DNA from: Neurospora tetraspora
Lineage: Eukaryota; Ascomycota; Sordariomycetes; Sordariales; Sordariaceae
Reading direction: 5' to 3'
DNA: 64,000 nucleotides
NCBI RefSeq assembly: GCF_033439725.1
Contig: NW_026944389.1
Span: 310,001 to 374,000, forward strand
The translations under genes and the position numbers were made by a program. The number at the start of each line of letters is the position of its first letter. Positions within the stretch are counted from its first letter, which is position 1. Shown in pieces: positions 12,374 to 22,480 of the stretch. The notes below the pieces were generated by a model, which had not been told where the DNA came from, did not search any database, and saw only the letters and a list, made by a program, of their open reading frames with translations.

Positions 12374-14920
12374 TGTTCGGTCGGTCGGAGGTTGGAGGAG
12401 ATTGGGGGAGATTGGGGGATCAATTGGGGTCGTGGTGGTGATAGTAGAATTAGGGATTCTATTGTTGATTGATACTGTAAGCCAAATTCGGGTCGTAATT
12501 CGGCCGAGCAGATATTCTGTCGCGGTAGGCTTGGGGGTTGAGGAATGGTGATGATTGTTTCAGTGTTTTGGGGACAATTGCACAGGCAGCACTGCGCCAG
12601 TCGAGCACCGGTTGCGACGTCAATCATGTCGCGGCAGGCAAAGCGTGGTCGGCCTGTGCGTCCGATAAGCTGATAAGGAAGGCCGACGCAAGACAGCCGA
12701 CGACACCACTGACTTCCAAAAGCCAAAACATGCCGATTCACAGATGTAGAAGCATGATCGAGTGATTCTCTCTCAGTTGGTTCCCGTCTTCAGCAAACAT
12801 CCGATTTCTTCATCGATACCTTCCACAGCTGTAGTGTTCGAGTTCCCTCACTCGATTGCCGGACGCCCACCGGCACTCCACACTTCCCCGGCCGGAATTG
12901 TGGGGTCATCGATTTCGGTGCAGTCACGGAGATAGAACGACGAACGGAGGAGCCCTCTGGTTTCCACTAAGTCCACCGATTTCCAACTTGTCAGGAACTA
13001 GAGTCTAGGCATGAGGCCTGAATGTCATCCGCCTGAAACTCAACTGCTCCTGCACGATTTCGGGCTGCTTCCTTGGGTGCAAACGAGGAGAATGTCGGGG
13101 AAGTCGATACGGAGCTTAGCTTGGTGACGCCTGCCACAGGAACGGTGATGGCTGCCAGGTTGGATGCTACCTCTGGTGACAACCGCCGTTCCAACTATGC
13201 GAATCATCACCAGTCAGGCAGTCACGGACGCAGCTAGATGAGGGTTTCCATGGGTCAATTGTTTACCGGTACTCTCTAACAGATTCTGCCGCAATATTCC
13301 CCCAAATTTGTTACGCGAAGCCGGCGACCCACCTTTGGTGATGCTTTCGGTTGCCCTCAATCGATACTTTCGGGACCGGCCGCGCAACATGGAGCCCCTC
13401 GGACACCAAAAGCACTCCTTGCTCGTCCATTGAGTAAAAAAATTCTATGAATACTGTCACCAGCTGGAGAAGGACACTATTGATGAAAACCATCAACTCT
13501 GTTACCACGCCCACTCCTAACGGCCCTCTGCTTGTTTACGAACAGATAAGATAAGAGCATTCATAAGCAATATAACGACATCCCATTCCGAACATGAAGA
13601 CACTCGGCGATTTTGCGGTCGTTTGTGACCATGACACTGTCAAACTCTTGCTGACATGTTGCTTCTCTTGTTCATCTGTCCAGGTGCCTTCTTGTGACAC
13701 ACCTTTCTCAGGTCAGTAACCTACCCGTCTTGACACGCCCCTGATGATCCTAGGCAGTTGCATCCTCGGAGAGGGCAAGAGCACAGAGAGACATGAGATG
13801 TAGTAGCTACGGCGGTACGGATGCAGTTCCTCTGAGTCGGTACGGGGAAACTGTTTGACAGGGTCATATCCCTTGCTCCTGTTGCTTGATTGTGCCTGAC
13901 GAGCCCTCCATGGGAAGGACCGGCTTCCTTTGATGTCATTAGTAGATGAAGATGGCAAGTGCCGAGGTCAATGTGGTCGCTGTCATCTGTTATGTCTGGA
14001 AGTCGCATCAAAGCCATGTTCCTCAGTCTCTGAGTATTTAGTGGGGGCTTGTCCCACTCCTCTTCTCCTCTCTTGGTCCTTGAATCATTCCATCACTCAT
14101 CTTTTCACCCACCTCGTGTATCCCCTCCAAATTATACACAACAAATGCCGAACATTTCTTGGGTTTTTGACGGCAGTTCGCATCATGCATTACAATCCCT
14201 ATCCCTCGTTTCACCTTATTGGTATTTCTGCCTCGGCCTCAACCCTGAAGATAAGCACATCAGCAACGGAAGCAACAGCAACAATGCACGCCGCCACCCA
14301 AACAAACAATCTTTGAACATCGCAACATTCGAGGGAACACCCAAGACACGAAAACAATGGAACCGCAACTGGCACCAACATTTGCCCAATAAGGAGCATT
14401 GCCATTAACGACAAACCCAGAGTCGACCCGCCATTCTTACAACAATTACGGCCACAGCACCAGAGAAGCAGCGACAGGGGCAACATAGCGTTTAGCGAGA
14501 TCAGCCACAACCAGACAAGCACTTGGTTTCTCGATTCAATCGAGTATAAAACCTGGAGGTAAGTCCCAAAATTTTGCATTTTTTGCTGGCCACCAACCAC
14601 TGACGTCGTACGTGATAGTACCCCTGACAGGAATCCTCCGCCGACCACATGGCCACCGAGAACCAGTGGGCGCCCCTCTCCCGTTATCCTCCTCTTTCCT
14701 CTCTTCAACGATCGCAACCAAAGCTATCAACAACATTGAACTTCATCTGCAATACACTTTCGAAACTGGACACTTTACAGGTATACGGCGTGCTTCTGTT
14801 ACAGGTATACAGCGTGCTTCTGAGGCAGCTCAGCACAACACTCTGTCATTAGGTCTTGCACACTGCAACACTACTTTTTCATCTCATCATTCAGCAACTA
14901 CCATCAACAAAATCAACAAC
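12374..14920. other. 2.5-kb gene-poor region
   Basis: The first few hundred bases hold the promoter of the XAP5 gene. Beyond that I find no domain on either strand. The longest frame is 14211-14717 on the minus strand (168 aa), with three hydrophobic stretches. Its opposite strand is simply Gln/Asn/His-rich and it has no other support, so I do not call it. The composition is not RIP-like. Confidence 0.4.
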
Positions 14921-15745
14921 ATGCACAACAACAACACAAGCAAGAAGGAGTTGTCTCCGCTCAGCTCCTTCCTCATGAGGGTCCTCTGGGCACTCTTCAC
15001 ATTGTCTAGACAATTCATCGCGATTCTCGATGAGAAAACCTACCCGGACCCACCCTTAAAACTACACGCACCCACCCCCTATAGTAAACCCTTACCCTGA
15101 CAGCCCGGGTCTCACAATGACAGCTGGTTTCGAAACTTCGGTTTTCCCTGCAAAATTTCCAGATCTCGAAAACGAAATATTCCAATGCAAAATTTCCACG
15201 TCGGAGTGCAAAATTTCGGAGCCCCGGCCGCTATAGTCGCTACCTCTAAGCAACAGCAACCGCCCGGGGACGGTAGCAGCGCCAAAATCCAGCGATTGAA
15301 CACAACTACGGTCTGGCGCATTTGAAGGTAGTGCACTGACGTCCAAGGGAAAGCAACTACCCCGATGAAGGATATTTCTATTCTTCGTTTTTTCCCCTTA
15401 TTTTTCTCCCTTTCTTTCTTCCATTCCCTCTATTCCTTCTCTCTCCTTAATACTTTTCGTCGTTTTCATTCTTTTTCCTCCATTGGTCATTCGGGTTTTG
15501 ACTGGAAGGCCCTCGCATACGAAAAATTACCATACGAAAACGTTGGTATTATACGACAGTTGGCATGTGGGGAAGGGAGGGTGCGTGTAGTTTTAGGGGT
15601 GGGTGCGGGTAGGTTTTCTCTTCTCGATGTCACCTTGTGGCCCGCATGGAAGTACGAATGCTACTGTGTAGTGTGTCCGGTCCTTGCGACTCACCGCACA
15701 GAAGCCGCCTGCCAACAGGAGCGTGGACCGCCATCGGGCTGGTAG
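14921..15745 (+). pseudogene. Small ORF interrupted by a hAT-type MITE
   Basis: An ATG at 14921, preceded by an A/C-rich leader typical of fungal 5' regions, opens a frame with a hydrophobic segment (FLMRVLWALFTLSRQFIAIL). The transposon at 15032-15620 breaks this frame after codon 37, and the present frame runs into the element and stops at 15098-15100. Beyond the duplicated 8-bp target site the same reading frame resumes (VTLWPAWKYECYC) and runs to 15745. The uninterrupted product would be about 75 aa. An adjacent +1 frame (from about 15733) reads a plausible helix (GLVAGSMMVGLFEF), so the original gene may have been longer and spliced. Function is unknown; that this was a gene at all is an inference from the frame continuity. 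Confidence 0.4.
15032..15620. mobile_element. MITE, hAT type, copy 1 (589 bp)
   Basis: The two ends are inverted copies starting GAGAAAACCTACCCG, with similarity over roughly 45 bp and a few mismatches. The element is flanked by a perfect 8-bp direct duplication TTCTCGAT (15024-15031 and 15621-15628), the target-site size of hAT elements. The interior has no transposase frame, only T-rich and short repetitive sequence (repeated GCAAAATTTCC near 15150-15215). It is a non-autonomous element. The same ends are found at 17859-18409. Confidence 0.9.
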
Positions 15746-15849
15746 CGGGCTCGATGATGGTCGGCTTGTTCGAATTCGCCCGAGTGGAAGCCCGGAGGAT
15801 TTGGGTGAAGGCAGGCAACAACAGAACAGCAAGAGGACCGCTCACAGGC

Positions 15850-16134
15850 TGCTGACAGAGCCGGCAACTTCGAAGAAGCCAAATCCGGCACCGTCAACAT
15901 CGAGAACTTTGAGCCCGAAGCCATCGACATCCTTATCCGGTACATCTACACCGGCATCTGCGACATCCCCGCCCTCTCTCCCCCATCACAAAAACCAACT
16001 TCGTCTCCTGCTTCGAGGTCTACACTGTCGGCGATTACTTCGCCCTTTCCTCCCTCACCAAAATCGCACTGGACACCTTGACCGCCGCATTCGACTCCAA
16101 AGTCTGGTCGCCCCGCTCCAACTTACCTAACTAA
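15850..16134 (+). pseudogene. Broken BTB/POZ domain gene fragment
   Basis: From about 15859 the plus strand reads the second half of a BTB/POZ domain (GNFEEAKSGTVNIENFEPEA then IRYIYTGI). Near 15978, in a C-run, the frame shifts by one base. It then continues as SCFEVYTVGDYFALSSLTK and an Ala/Leu-rich helix to a TAA at 16132-16134. The first half of the domain, with the usual start, is missing, so this is a truncated, frameshifted remnant. BTB domains mediate dimerisation and cullin-3 binding. Downstream in-frame pieces up to about 16383 (an acidic end PEEDLDSIESDAEED) may be its former C-terminus. I am confident of the domain but not of the original gene limits. Confidence 0.6.
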
Positions 16135-16395
16135 GACTCCGGCTCTTCTGCGTCAGACGGCAACGTCTCCCCCGACTGGCTCCCCGAGCTCAGGCGGAAG
16201 TAGTGAAGCGCCTGGCCTTGGAGCGTTGGTACTTTGTGTGCGTTGTTTCGCTCGTCGGGCAAGACCGCGGGTCGATAAAGCGAGTTATCATTGTAGGAAT
16301 TTGTGCTGGGCAGCATCTCGACCAAGAAGGTCACCCCGGAGGAGGATCTCGACAGTATCGAGTCGGATGCCGAGGAGGACTAGCACGGCCCAGCC

Positions 16396-16853
16396 TCCTG
16401 CCGCAGGGTACCATACGACTCGAATCAAGAAATACCTTATCACAGACGGCCCCGAAGAGTTCCGCAAAGGCGTCTCGGCGTTCAGACATTGGAGAGACGA
16501 CTCGCACGCAAAAAGCCAGCAACGTTTGAAGGAAGCACAAAACGGCCACGAAGCTCTGCGGTGTCTGCTCCAGAATACCGGCATGGTTCTGGACCCAAGG
16601 CTCATATGGCAACTTCGAACGCCATAAGACAACCCAGGACCATATTGCCAGGGAGAATGGGACCTATGTCCCGCCAAAGACAAAAGATGGCGAGCTGGAG
16701 TGGTGGTGTGACGTGTGCGACCGGGGCTGGACGGACGAGTGGTCTCTGCGCTTACACGAACGGAGGTCATACGACCATGAATTGAAGCTCGCTGCCCGGG
16801 AGGGCCGTCCTCCTCGTCCACGGGACGAGAGGACAAGCCTGAGTCGATCTTGA
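16396..16853 (+). pseudogene. Degenerate C2H2 zinc-finger gene fragment
   Basis: One frame reads RIKKYLITDGPEEFRKG from about 16420. A second frame, entered near 16550, reads two zinc-finger-like units: CGVCSRI...FERHKTTQDH and CDVCDRGWTDEWSLRLHE...DH, ending with a basic Arg/Pro tail and a stop at 16851-16853. The second frame has a TGA upstream, so the two halves are joined only by a frameshift or an unseen intron. The spacing is C-x2-C...H-x5-6-H, as in C2H2 or U1-type fingers that bind nucleic acid. It lies directly after the broken BTB fragment. It could be a separate gene or the end of a fused remnant. Confidence 0.4.
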
Positions 16854-17858
16854 ACATTGAGGAAGCAAAACCACAAGGTCAAGACCTCGATCGACCTCAC
16901 TCTCGGAATCGGCAAGATCCCGAGCAAAGCAATTTCAAAATCAGCTGCGGAGAGAGAGTCACATATGTCTGTCGTCATTTTTTTCACCGATGCAACAAGC
17001 GTCATAGAGGGAATTTACCAAGGCTTTGTGTCATAAATGCTTACCGGAGGAATGCATGACTGCGTGAAGTTGACTCATTGAAAGGCAGAGGGTGACTGTA
17101 TGTAGAACTGTTCAGGTATAAAAGACCGGGTCTCTTGCTTCGTGCTCTTCTGTTTTCAAAGTGTCCGCACCCGCAAGGCGCATCATGGCCTCTCTCTTCG
17201 CCGTTTTCGCATCTGTCGGCCACCCGCTCCAACCATTAATCATTATGGAAGAGTGGTTCGCTGCCTTCCATGCACTTGTTGAAGATGGCCTCTGATGCTG
17301 TCTCTAGACCCGCCACACGGCCGAAAAGATACAGTCATATGCTGGCGCGACCACATGGTAGGAAAGGTGATCGGCCTCTCGGTGGCAGGGCGGTCAGTTC
17401 GGCGTGGATGCCGGAGTAGGTTGTCCTTGTATGACCAAGACCGGACACCGAAGCCTGGTGGATTGAGATGCACCTCACGACGCCTCTCACATTGGTGTTG
17501 GCTTCCTCGATATTCGATGTGGCCGTTGACCTCGGGCTCAGTACCCGGGCACCGTACCGTGGTACTATATAGATACTTTGCCTCCTTTTGCGGGTAAAGT
17601 CATTGTCGTTAAGAGGGATGAAGCGATCAAAATAGGCAAGGAGATAATAAAGTTTACCTCAAGCCATAACGCCATACAGATCGCACTATAGTACGACGGA
17701 TCTTACTGCCAGGAGAGTGGGAAGGGAGGTTATGCGGTCAACGGCCACCAGAGGTCCTTGGGATGGGCGAGAACCCAAAAGGCACTGGCCGCAACGACGA
17801 CCACAACCCATACGGGTGTGTCGGGAGCGGTGGCCCTGAGGCCCTCGGGGTAAATGTA
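16854..17858. other. Intergenic, no gene seen
   Basis: Only short, overlapping open frames without motifs occur here. No RNA gene or repeat was recognised. The right end abuts the 8-bp target duplication of the second MITE. Confidence 0.5.
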
Positions 17859-18409
17859 GAGAAAACCTACCCGCACCCATACTTTTCCTCCATGCACCCA
17901 TAGTTTAGAGGGTTAGGGTCCTTGGCACCCTATGACAGGCTATGACACCTGGACATCCCAAAGCCCACTTTTAGCCGTGAAATTTCGCCCTTTCAATACT
18001 CGTCGAATTGCACTTCCTTTTAGGCTTTGCACGTTATATCACCACTCTATATCGTGGTGTTGAGCACCCAACTCCCAAGTGTATGCACAGTGCAAATGCT
18101 TCTATCGTATTCAATGTTTACACTCTGGGATCTCCTTTGTCTTGTCGATCTAGTATTCTTTTTACCTCCTCTATCCCGGTGTAAATGATACCTATAGTCT
18201 TCTTCGTTAGTATATATAGCGAAGTTATCCCGATATTGTAGACGAATCTTGGTAGTTCGGTTGGTTTTGGTGGCTTTCAAATTGCAAGCCATGTTAGAAA
18301 ACCTACGAAACTCGAAATTAACCCCTGAAACGGCCGTATTATATGACAGCTGATAAGGGTGGATATATGGGTGCATGGAGGAAAAGTATGGGTGCGGGTA
18401 GGTTTTCTC
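17859..18409. mobile_element. MITE, hAT type, copy 2 (551 bp)
   Basis: The inverted terminal repeats match perfectly over about 44 bp, starting GAGAAAACCTACCCGCACCC. A perfect 8-bp target duplication TAAATGTA flanks the element (17851-17858 and 18410-18417). There is no transposase frame inside. The ends match copy 1 at 15032-15620, while the interiors differ greatly, as is usual for MITE subfamilies. The perfect ends and duplication suggest recent movement. Confidence 0.93.
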
Positions 18410-18417
18410 TAAATGTA

Positions 18418-19295
18418 ACCGTATAGACCCATCCGACTCGTATAAATCGACACAAATCGCCAAAGGATGGCCTGTACTTGCGGACTCAAGTATGATTGTT
18501 GAGGGGATGGCACTTTGCCAAAGCATTATGCTAGCTACGAACGAACTAGCTCAACTTGTCGAGTCTCTCCCCCCTCTCTCAACTACCGACCCCCTCCCCA
18601 AAATATCGGTCAGAATCCTCTCAGATTGTCAGGGTCTAGAGGTAGTTAAAGGGGCCTCTGCAGCGACGTATCTATACGCCTTGAAGATCCGCCACAGAAA
18701 CCAAAGATGAACAAGCAAGACATTAATATTCGAAAAGTTGCGCCAACGTCGAGTTTCGTTTGTTGGTTTCTGTGGATCCAGAACCAACAGCGGGCCACTT
18801 ATCCCCAACGACATAACTCCAGATCATGGGAGGCGGTCCTGTTGTTGAATGTGTTCGCTGTCCAGGCGGAGGGGACACTCAGCATTGCTAGTACCTTCGG
18901 TCGATGATTCGAACTTTTCATCTCAACTTTGGTCGATACGAACATTTCAAGTGCTTGGGGAAAGATACAGATATAAATACCGTAAGTTTGCTTGTAACTT
19001 AAGTGGAAGCTTTGGAGGGGTCAAGGTCCGGGTCGTGGCCGAATGATTCAATTCCTGAGGGACAATAACAGATGGAAGGTGCGGTTGTCCCGTCAATAGG
19101 AACCTGAGAGGACTGCCGGCTGACAATTTTTCGAAGGTTTTCTTCTTTCCATTTTACTGATCAATTCAACCACAAACACCACTCCCCTTTTCCTCACCTC
19201 TCTCTCACAATCAATTTTCACCATCAACGTTCACCATCAAGTGCTCCGTGCACCATCAACTATCACCATCAAGTCCTCACCAGCAAACTATCACC
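18418..19295. other. Intergenic and promoter of family member A1
   Basis: No gene is seen in 18418-18940. The segment from about 18945 to 19120 (GGGGAAAGATACAGATATAA to CAATAGGAACCTGAGAG) is repeated with moderate divergence at about 21155-21320, in front of member A3. The last 150 bases are CT- and CA-rich, as in a fungal 5' leader. Confidence 0.55.
18945..19120 (+). repeat. Duplicated promoter segment (other copy 21155-21320)
   Basis: Both copies contain, in the same order, a GGGGARAGATACARATATAAA block, a TTTGGAGGGG block, a GAGGGACAATA block and GTCCCGTCAATAGGAACCTGAGAG or a close variant. Each sits 150-350 bp upstream of the ATG of a family member. This shows that A1 and A3 arose by duplication that included the promoter. 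Confidence 0.7.
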
Positions 19296-20340
19296 ATGGA
19301 CGTCGACGATATGGACATCGTTATGGCCGAGGCCGACGCTCTGCCGATCGCTTTGCCAAAGAAGGCCATGACGATCAAGCTACCCCCCACTCCCAGCTTG
19401 AACCCGTTCAACGTCGACGATTGCCCATCGATGTGCCAGAGAAAGTTAATGACATCCATCAACCCCCCGGCTTCAACGCGTTTGAGGCACAGTTCGCGAA
19501 TCACCTCGAAGATACCCACACGGCGGGGTTTTGCGACCGGTTCCAGTCCGATGAGGACTTCGAAGCCCAGAAGGCCGAGTATCTCGCGCGACACAACAAC
19601 AGGGGAAAGGCCGAGGTCAACTTGGCGAAGTACCCAAACTGCCTCGACGACCTCCCGACGACGCACGAAGAGCGCACAGAGTGGCGGAGGCAGTTGTTTG
19701 GCGCCATCCGAGACTTGACCATGGTAGGAAACCAAGGCCGGAGAAAAGGTACGCAGAACGAGAGATACCACTTGTCATTCGATGGTCTTGAGGGCTTGCT
19801 GACTCTTTCTTACAGCGGGTGCGGACAACAGCCAGATTGAGAACACCGATGTCCGTCGTTGTCGCGAGCTTGATGATTTCCAAGTTGAAATGATCGGCTA
19901 CGAAATACTGGTGCGTACCAATTTCCTACACGGTCATTCTGTTCAGTATCCACTAACGACTCATCTACTTGTCACAGAAGAAGGCCGAGAAAGCCCATCA
20001 AGGTCAGGTCGACATCGGTGCCTGGACCGAATCACAACAATGGGGCTTCGAGCAATTCCCCTCGTTTGCTGCCAGGATGCACTGGCTCCTCCGCGCCGTC
20101 AGGGTAAGTTCCCTCATCAGCAAGATTTCTCATGCAATCTTCATGAAGTGAAATGGATACGAGCTAATTCATTCATCGTAGGTAAACAAGGCCGTCCCGA
20201 TGGACTACTGCGAGCCTGACTTCTTGATGAGATGGGCGTGAGCTCCCGAGAAAGAGACGAAGAAGTTCGAAGAGAACTTGCGCGCGGCGGCTCACAAGAG
20301 GGAGTTGCTTAGACGCGCGAGGGAAGGACCACAGGCATAA
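19296..20340 (+). pseudogene. Family member A1, frameshifted
   Basis: The ATG at 19296 opens a frame (MDVDDMDIVMAEADALPIAL). Near 19410-19430 coding continues in another frame (LPIDVPEKVNDIHQPPGFNA). This second frame carries the family motifs: DRFQSDEDFEAQKAEYLAR, then NCLDDLP and RTEWRRQLFGAIRDL. Likely exons are 19296..19748, 19816..19910, 19978..20103 and 20182 onward, with GT-AG introns. The later exons read IENTDVRR...GYEIL, AEKAHQG...FPSFAARM and VNKAVPMDY. A TGA at 20239-20241 interrupts the last exon, after which the frame continues (KETKKFEENL) to 20340. So there are at least two disabling changes relative to paralogues. The function of the family is unknown. The exon order and phases match those of A3, A4 and A6. 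Confidence 0.65.
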
Positions 20341-20814
20341 CGTACATCAAGCGATGTACATTCCCCCTTCACTATCACTGTCTGTCCGGCCATTTGGCCT
20401 TCACAACGTGCCTGAAGCGACATTGCATGATGGAGTCTCAATTTTGTTGGTTTTTGTTACATACCTTCGCATGGCTCGGCGTTAGCTCCATGGGTTCTCC
20501 TTTTCTACCTACTCATTTTTTCTTAAGGCACCTACTTTTCCCCTCTAGGTATTCTCGATATATAAATATCTCTTGATTTCGTTGAAGCTTCCACACTCCG
20601 TAACCGTGCAGTGACACTCCATTGCCGGATGGCAATGTAGAACCCCCAAAATGCAGTGCATATGCGTTTTTTTCCTCTTCAGTTCCCGAATAAACCCATT
20701 AAACGCGGCCTTCGACATGACGCGGGGCTTAACAACCCCACATCCGCCTTCCTCAACTCTTCCTCACAACACAACACAACCATCAAGCTAAGGTATCAAC
20801 AGCAACTAATAACC
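20341..20814. other. Intergenic, promoter of A2
   Basis: This contains the 3' region of A1 and the leader of A2. The last 60 bases are CA-rich (ACAACACAACACAACCATC), like the leaders of other family members. Nothing else was recognised. Confidence 0.5.
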
Positions 20815-21180
20815 ATGGCGGGGAACCGCAGAGGCGGAGGCATGAAGATTGATCTTCCACCTGTTCCCCTGGGGGTAGTGGTGGCTTTCATGGAGCCTAC
20901 CTACCCCAAACCCATTCCTCCAGAGTCCTACAACCCGTTTGACATCGCCTTTGACCTCGAGCGGGGCTTCCAAGGACGCTTCCAGTCCAAGGAAGACTTT
21001 GAGGCAAAGAAGCGCGAATATCTTGCCCGACGTAACGGCCAGGGCAAGGCACAGGTAGACCTGGTGAAATACCCAGGATGCCTCGATGATCTTCCCATCA
21101 CCGAGGCCGACAGAAATGTGTGGCGCAAAAAGCTTTTTGGCGCTACTACTTCAGGTTGTTGGGGAGAGATACAAGTATAA
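20815..21180 (+). pseudogene. Family member A2, 3'-truncated
   Basis: An ATG at 20815 in good context opens 121 codons with the family N-terminal features: a proline-rich start, GRFQSKEDFEAKKREYLARR, then GCLDDLP and RNVWRKKLFGA. Immediately after LFGA, where paralogues read I-R-D, the sequence switches to the duplicated promoter segment that precedes A3, giving a short unrelated tail and a stop at 21178-21180. All downstream core exons are missing. This looks like the product of an unequal crossover or deletion joining exon 1 of one copy to the promoter of the next. It could still make a short protein, but it lacks the conserved C-terminal half. Confidence 0.6.
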
Positions 21181-21478
21181 AAACAGCAGGTTTGGTTGTA
21201 CTTGGGTTGGAACCTCAAGGAACCTCAAGGTTTGGAGGGGCCGTAACCAATTTGGTACTATTGAGGGACAATATCCGATGGCAAGTGCGGCCGTCTCGTC
21301 AATAGGAACCTGAGAGCGCTGGCAGCTGGCAAAGATTACATGCGGAAACTACAAATTTTGTGCGCGGGCGTTCTTCCTCTTCTTGCCTTTTCACAAATCA
21401 ACAACATCACGTCCTTCTTCCTCACCTCTTCCTCACAAGACCACACAACCATCAATTCATCAACAGCAACTCATCACC

Positions 21479-22206
21479 ATGGAGGGTAACTCCAAAAGCA
21501 GAGGCATGAGGATTGATCGTCCAGCCATTATCAGGGACGACAGGGACAAATGGTGCAAGGAGATTCTGGGGGTCATTCGCAATGTTATGTCCCAACAAGA
21601 TACTCGGATGGGTCAGAGCACCAAGGGTCAAGGTATGTCAATCTGAACACGCCGATGACCTCAACTCAAATTTGGATCACATTGAAGACATTGGGGACGA
21701 TCATGCTGATTCTTAACCAGCCGGAGGCGATCAAGGCAACGGCAGTGTTGAACAACCTGCACAGCAAGGCGCCCCCGTTCCCGATGAGGAAACCCACGTC
21801 GGAAAAGCCATGGCCCTTGACGACGAGGAAATCAAAAAGATGGCTTACGAGTTTCTGGTATGTCCCTCCTTCGTTGACTTAATAACCTAAGTCTTCGCTC
21901 CATGGTCGTAAGCTGAAATTGACGATGTTACACAGGACGAGCTCGACAAGGCTCACCTAGACGTTCTCAAGCGGGACTTCGACAATGTCAAGAGGAACTT
22001 CGACAACATCAAGAAGATTCCGTCCTTTGCTGCCAGATGGGAGGCTTACCGCCATGCCCTCAGGGTAGGTACCTCTAACCATGCCACGTCACTGATTGAG
22101 ATGAAGGTGCTAACGATGGCTTGGGATGTACTAGGTCAGCAAAGCCGTAGTCTTGAGCCATTTCGACCCGGACTACATCACGGAGATGGGGCTGCACCAC
22201 TGGTAA
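21479..22206 (+). CDS. Family member A3, intact spliced model
   Basis: Model join(21479..21632,21721..21857,21936..22064,22135..22206), 163 aa. All introns are GT-AG, 69-88 bp, and all junctions are in phase. The N-terminus (MEGNSKSRGMRIDRP) matches the start of A2. The [YF]-x-G...S...F and L-x-D-L-P region is largely deleted, so the protein passes directly to DRDKWCKEILGVIRNVM. Then come ETHVGKAMALDDEEIKKMAYEFL, an exon with a short charged repeat (DFDNVKRNFDNIKK) ending in IPSFAARW, and a last exon beginning VSKAVV. The A-H-x-G...A-P-W motif is altered here (KAHLDVL). Function is unknown. The intact frame across four exons suggests the gene may be expressed. Confidence 0.65.
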
Positions 22207-22480
22207 GGAGGTTGCGGGGTTTGAAGAGAACCTCCACTCAACTGCCATCAAGTGTGAGGAGCGTGAGCAGTGTGAGCGCGCCAAAAGGAGGGGAGCGAAA
22301 GAGTGAGGTAGACTCACATGACGCTGGTGTTCTGCCAGCTCATGACAGCCAACAGTGAGAGACGGACTACCAGCTAGTCATTTTGTTCTTTATTTTCTCA
22401 ATATATCCACTGTACAGTTCTGTCTACCTCTTCCTCTTCGGTGTTTCACTTTGTATGTCAGTGATCTATGGAGTTTATAA

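Noticed and set aside
11592-12551. 319-aa plus-strand frame over the XAP5 gene
   Set aside because: It is antisense to the Lys/Glu-rich N-terminal region of XAP5, giving Ser/Phe/Val runs with no domain.
14211-14717. Minus-strand 168-aa frame with three hydrophobic segments
   Set aside because: The hydrophobicity mirrors a CA-rich plus strand. Codon use is mixed and no family resemblance was seen, so it is likely a chance frame.
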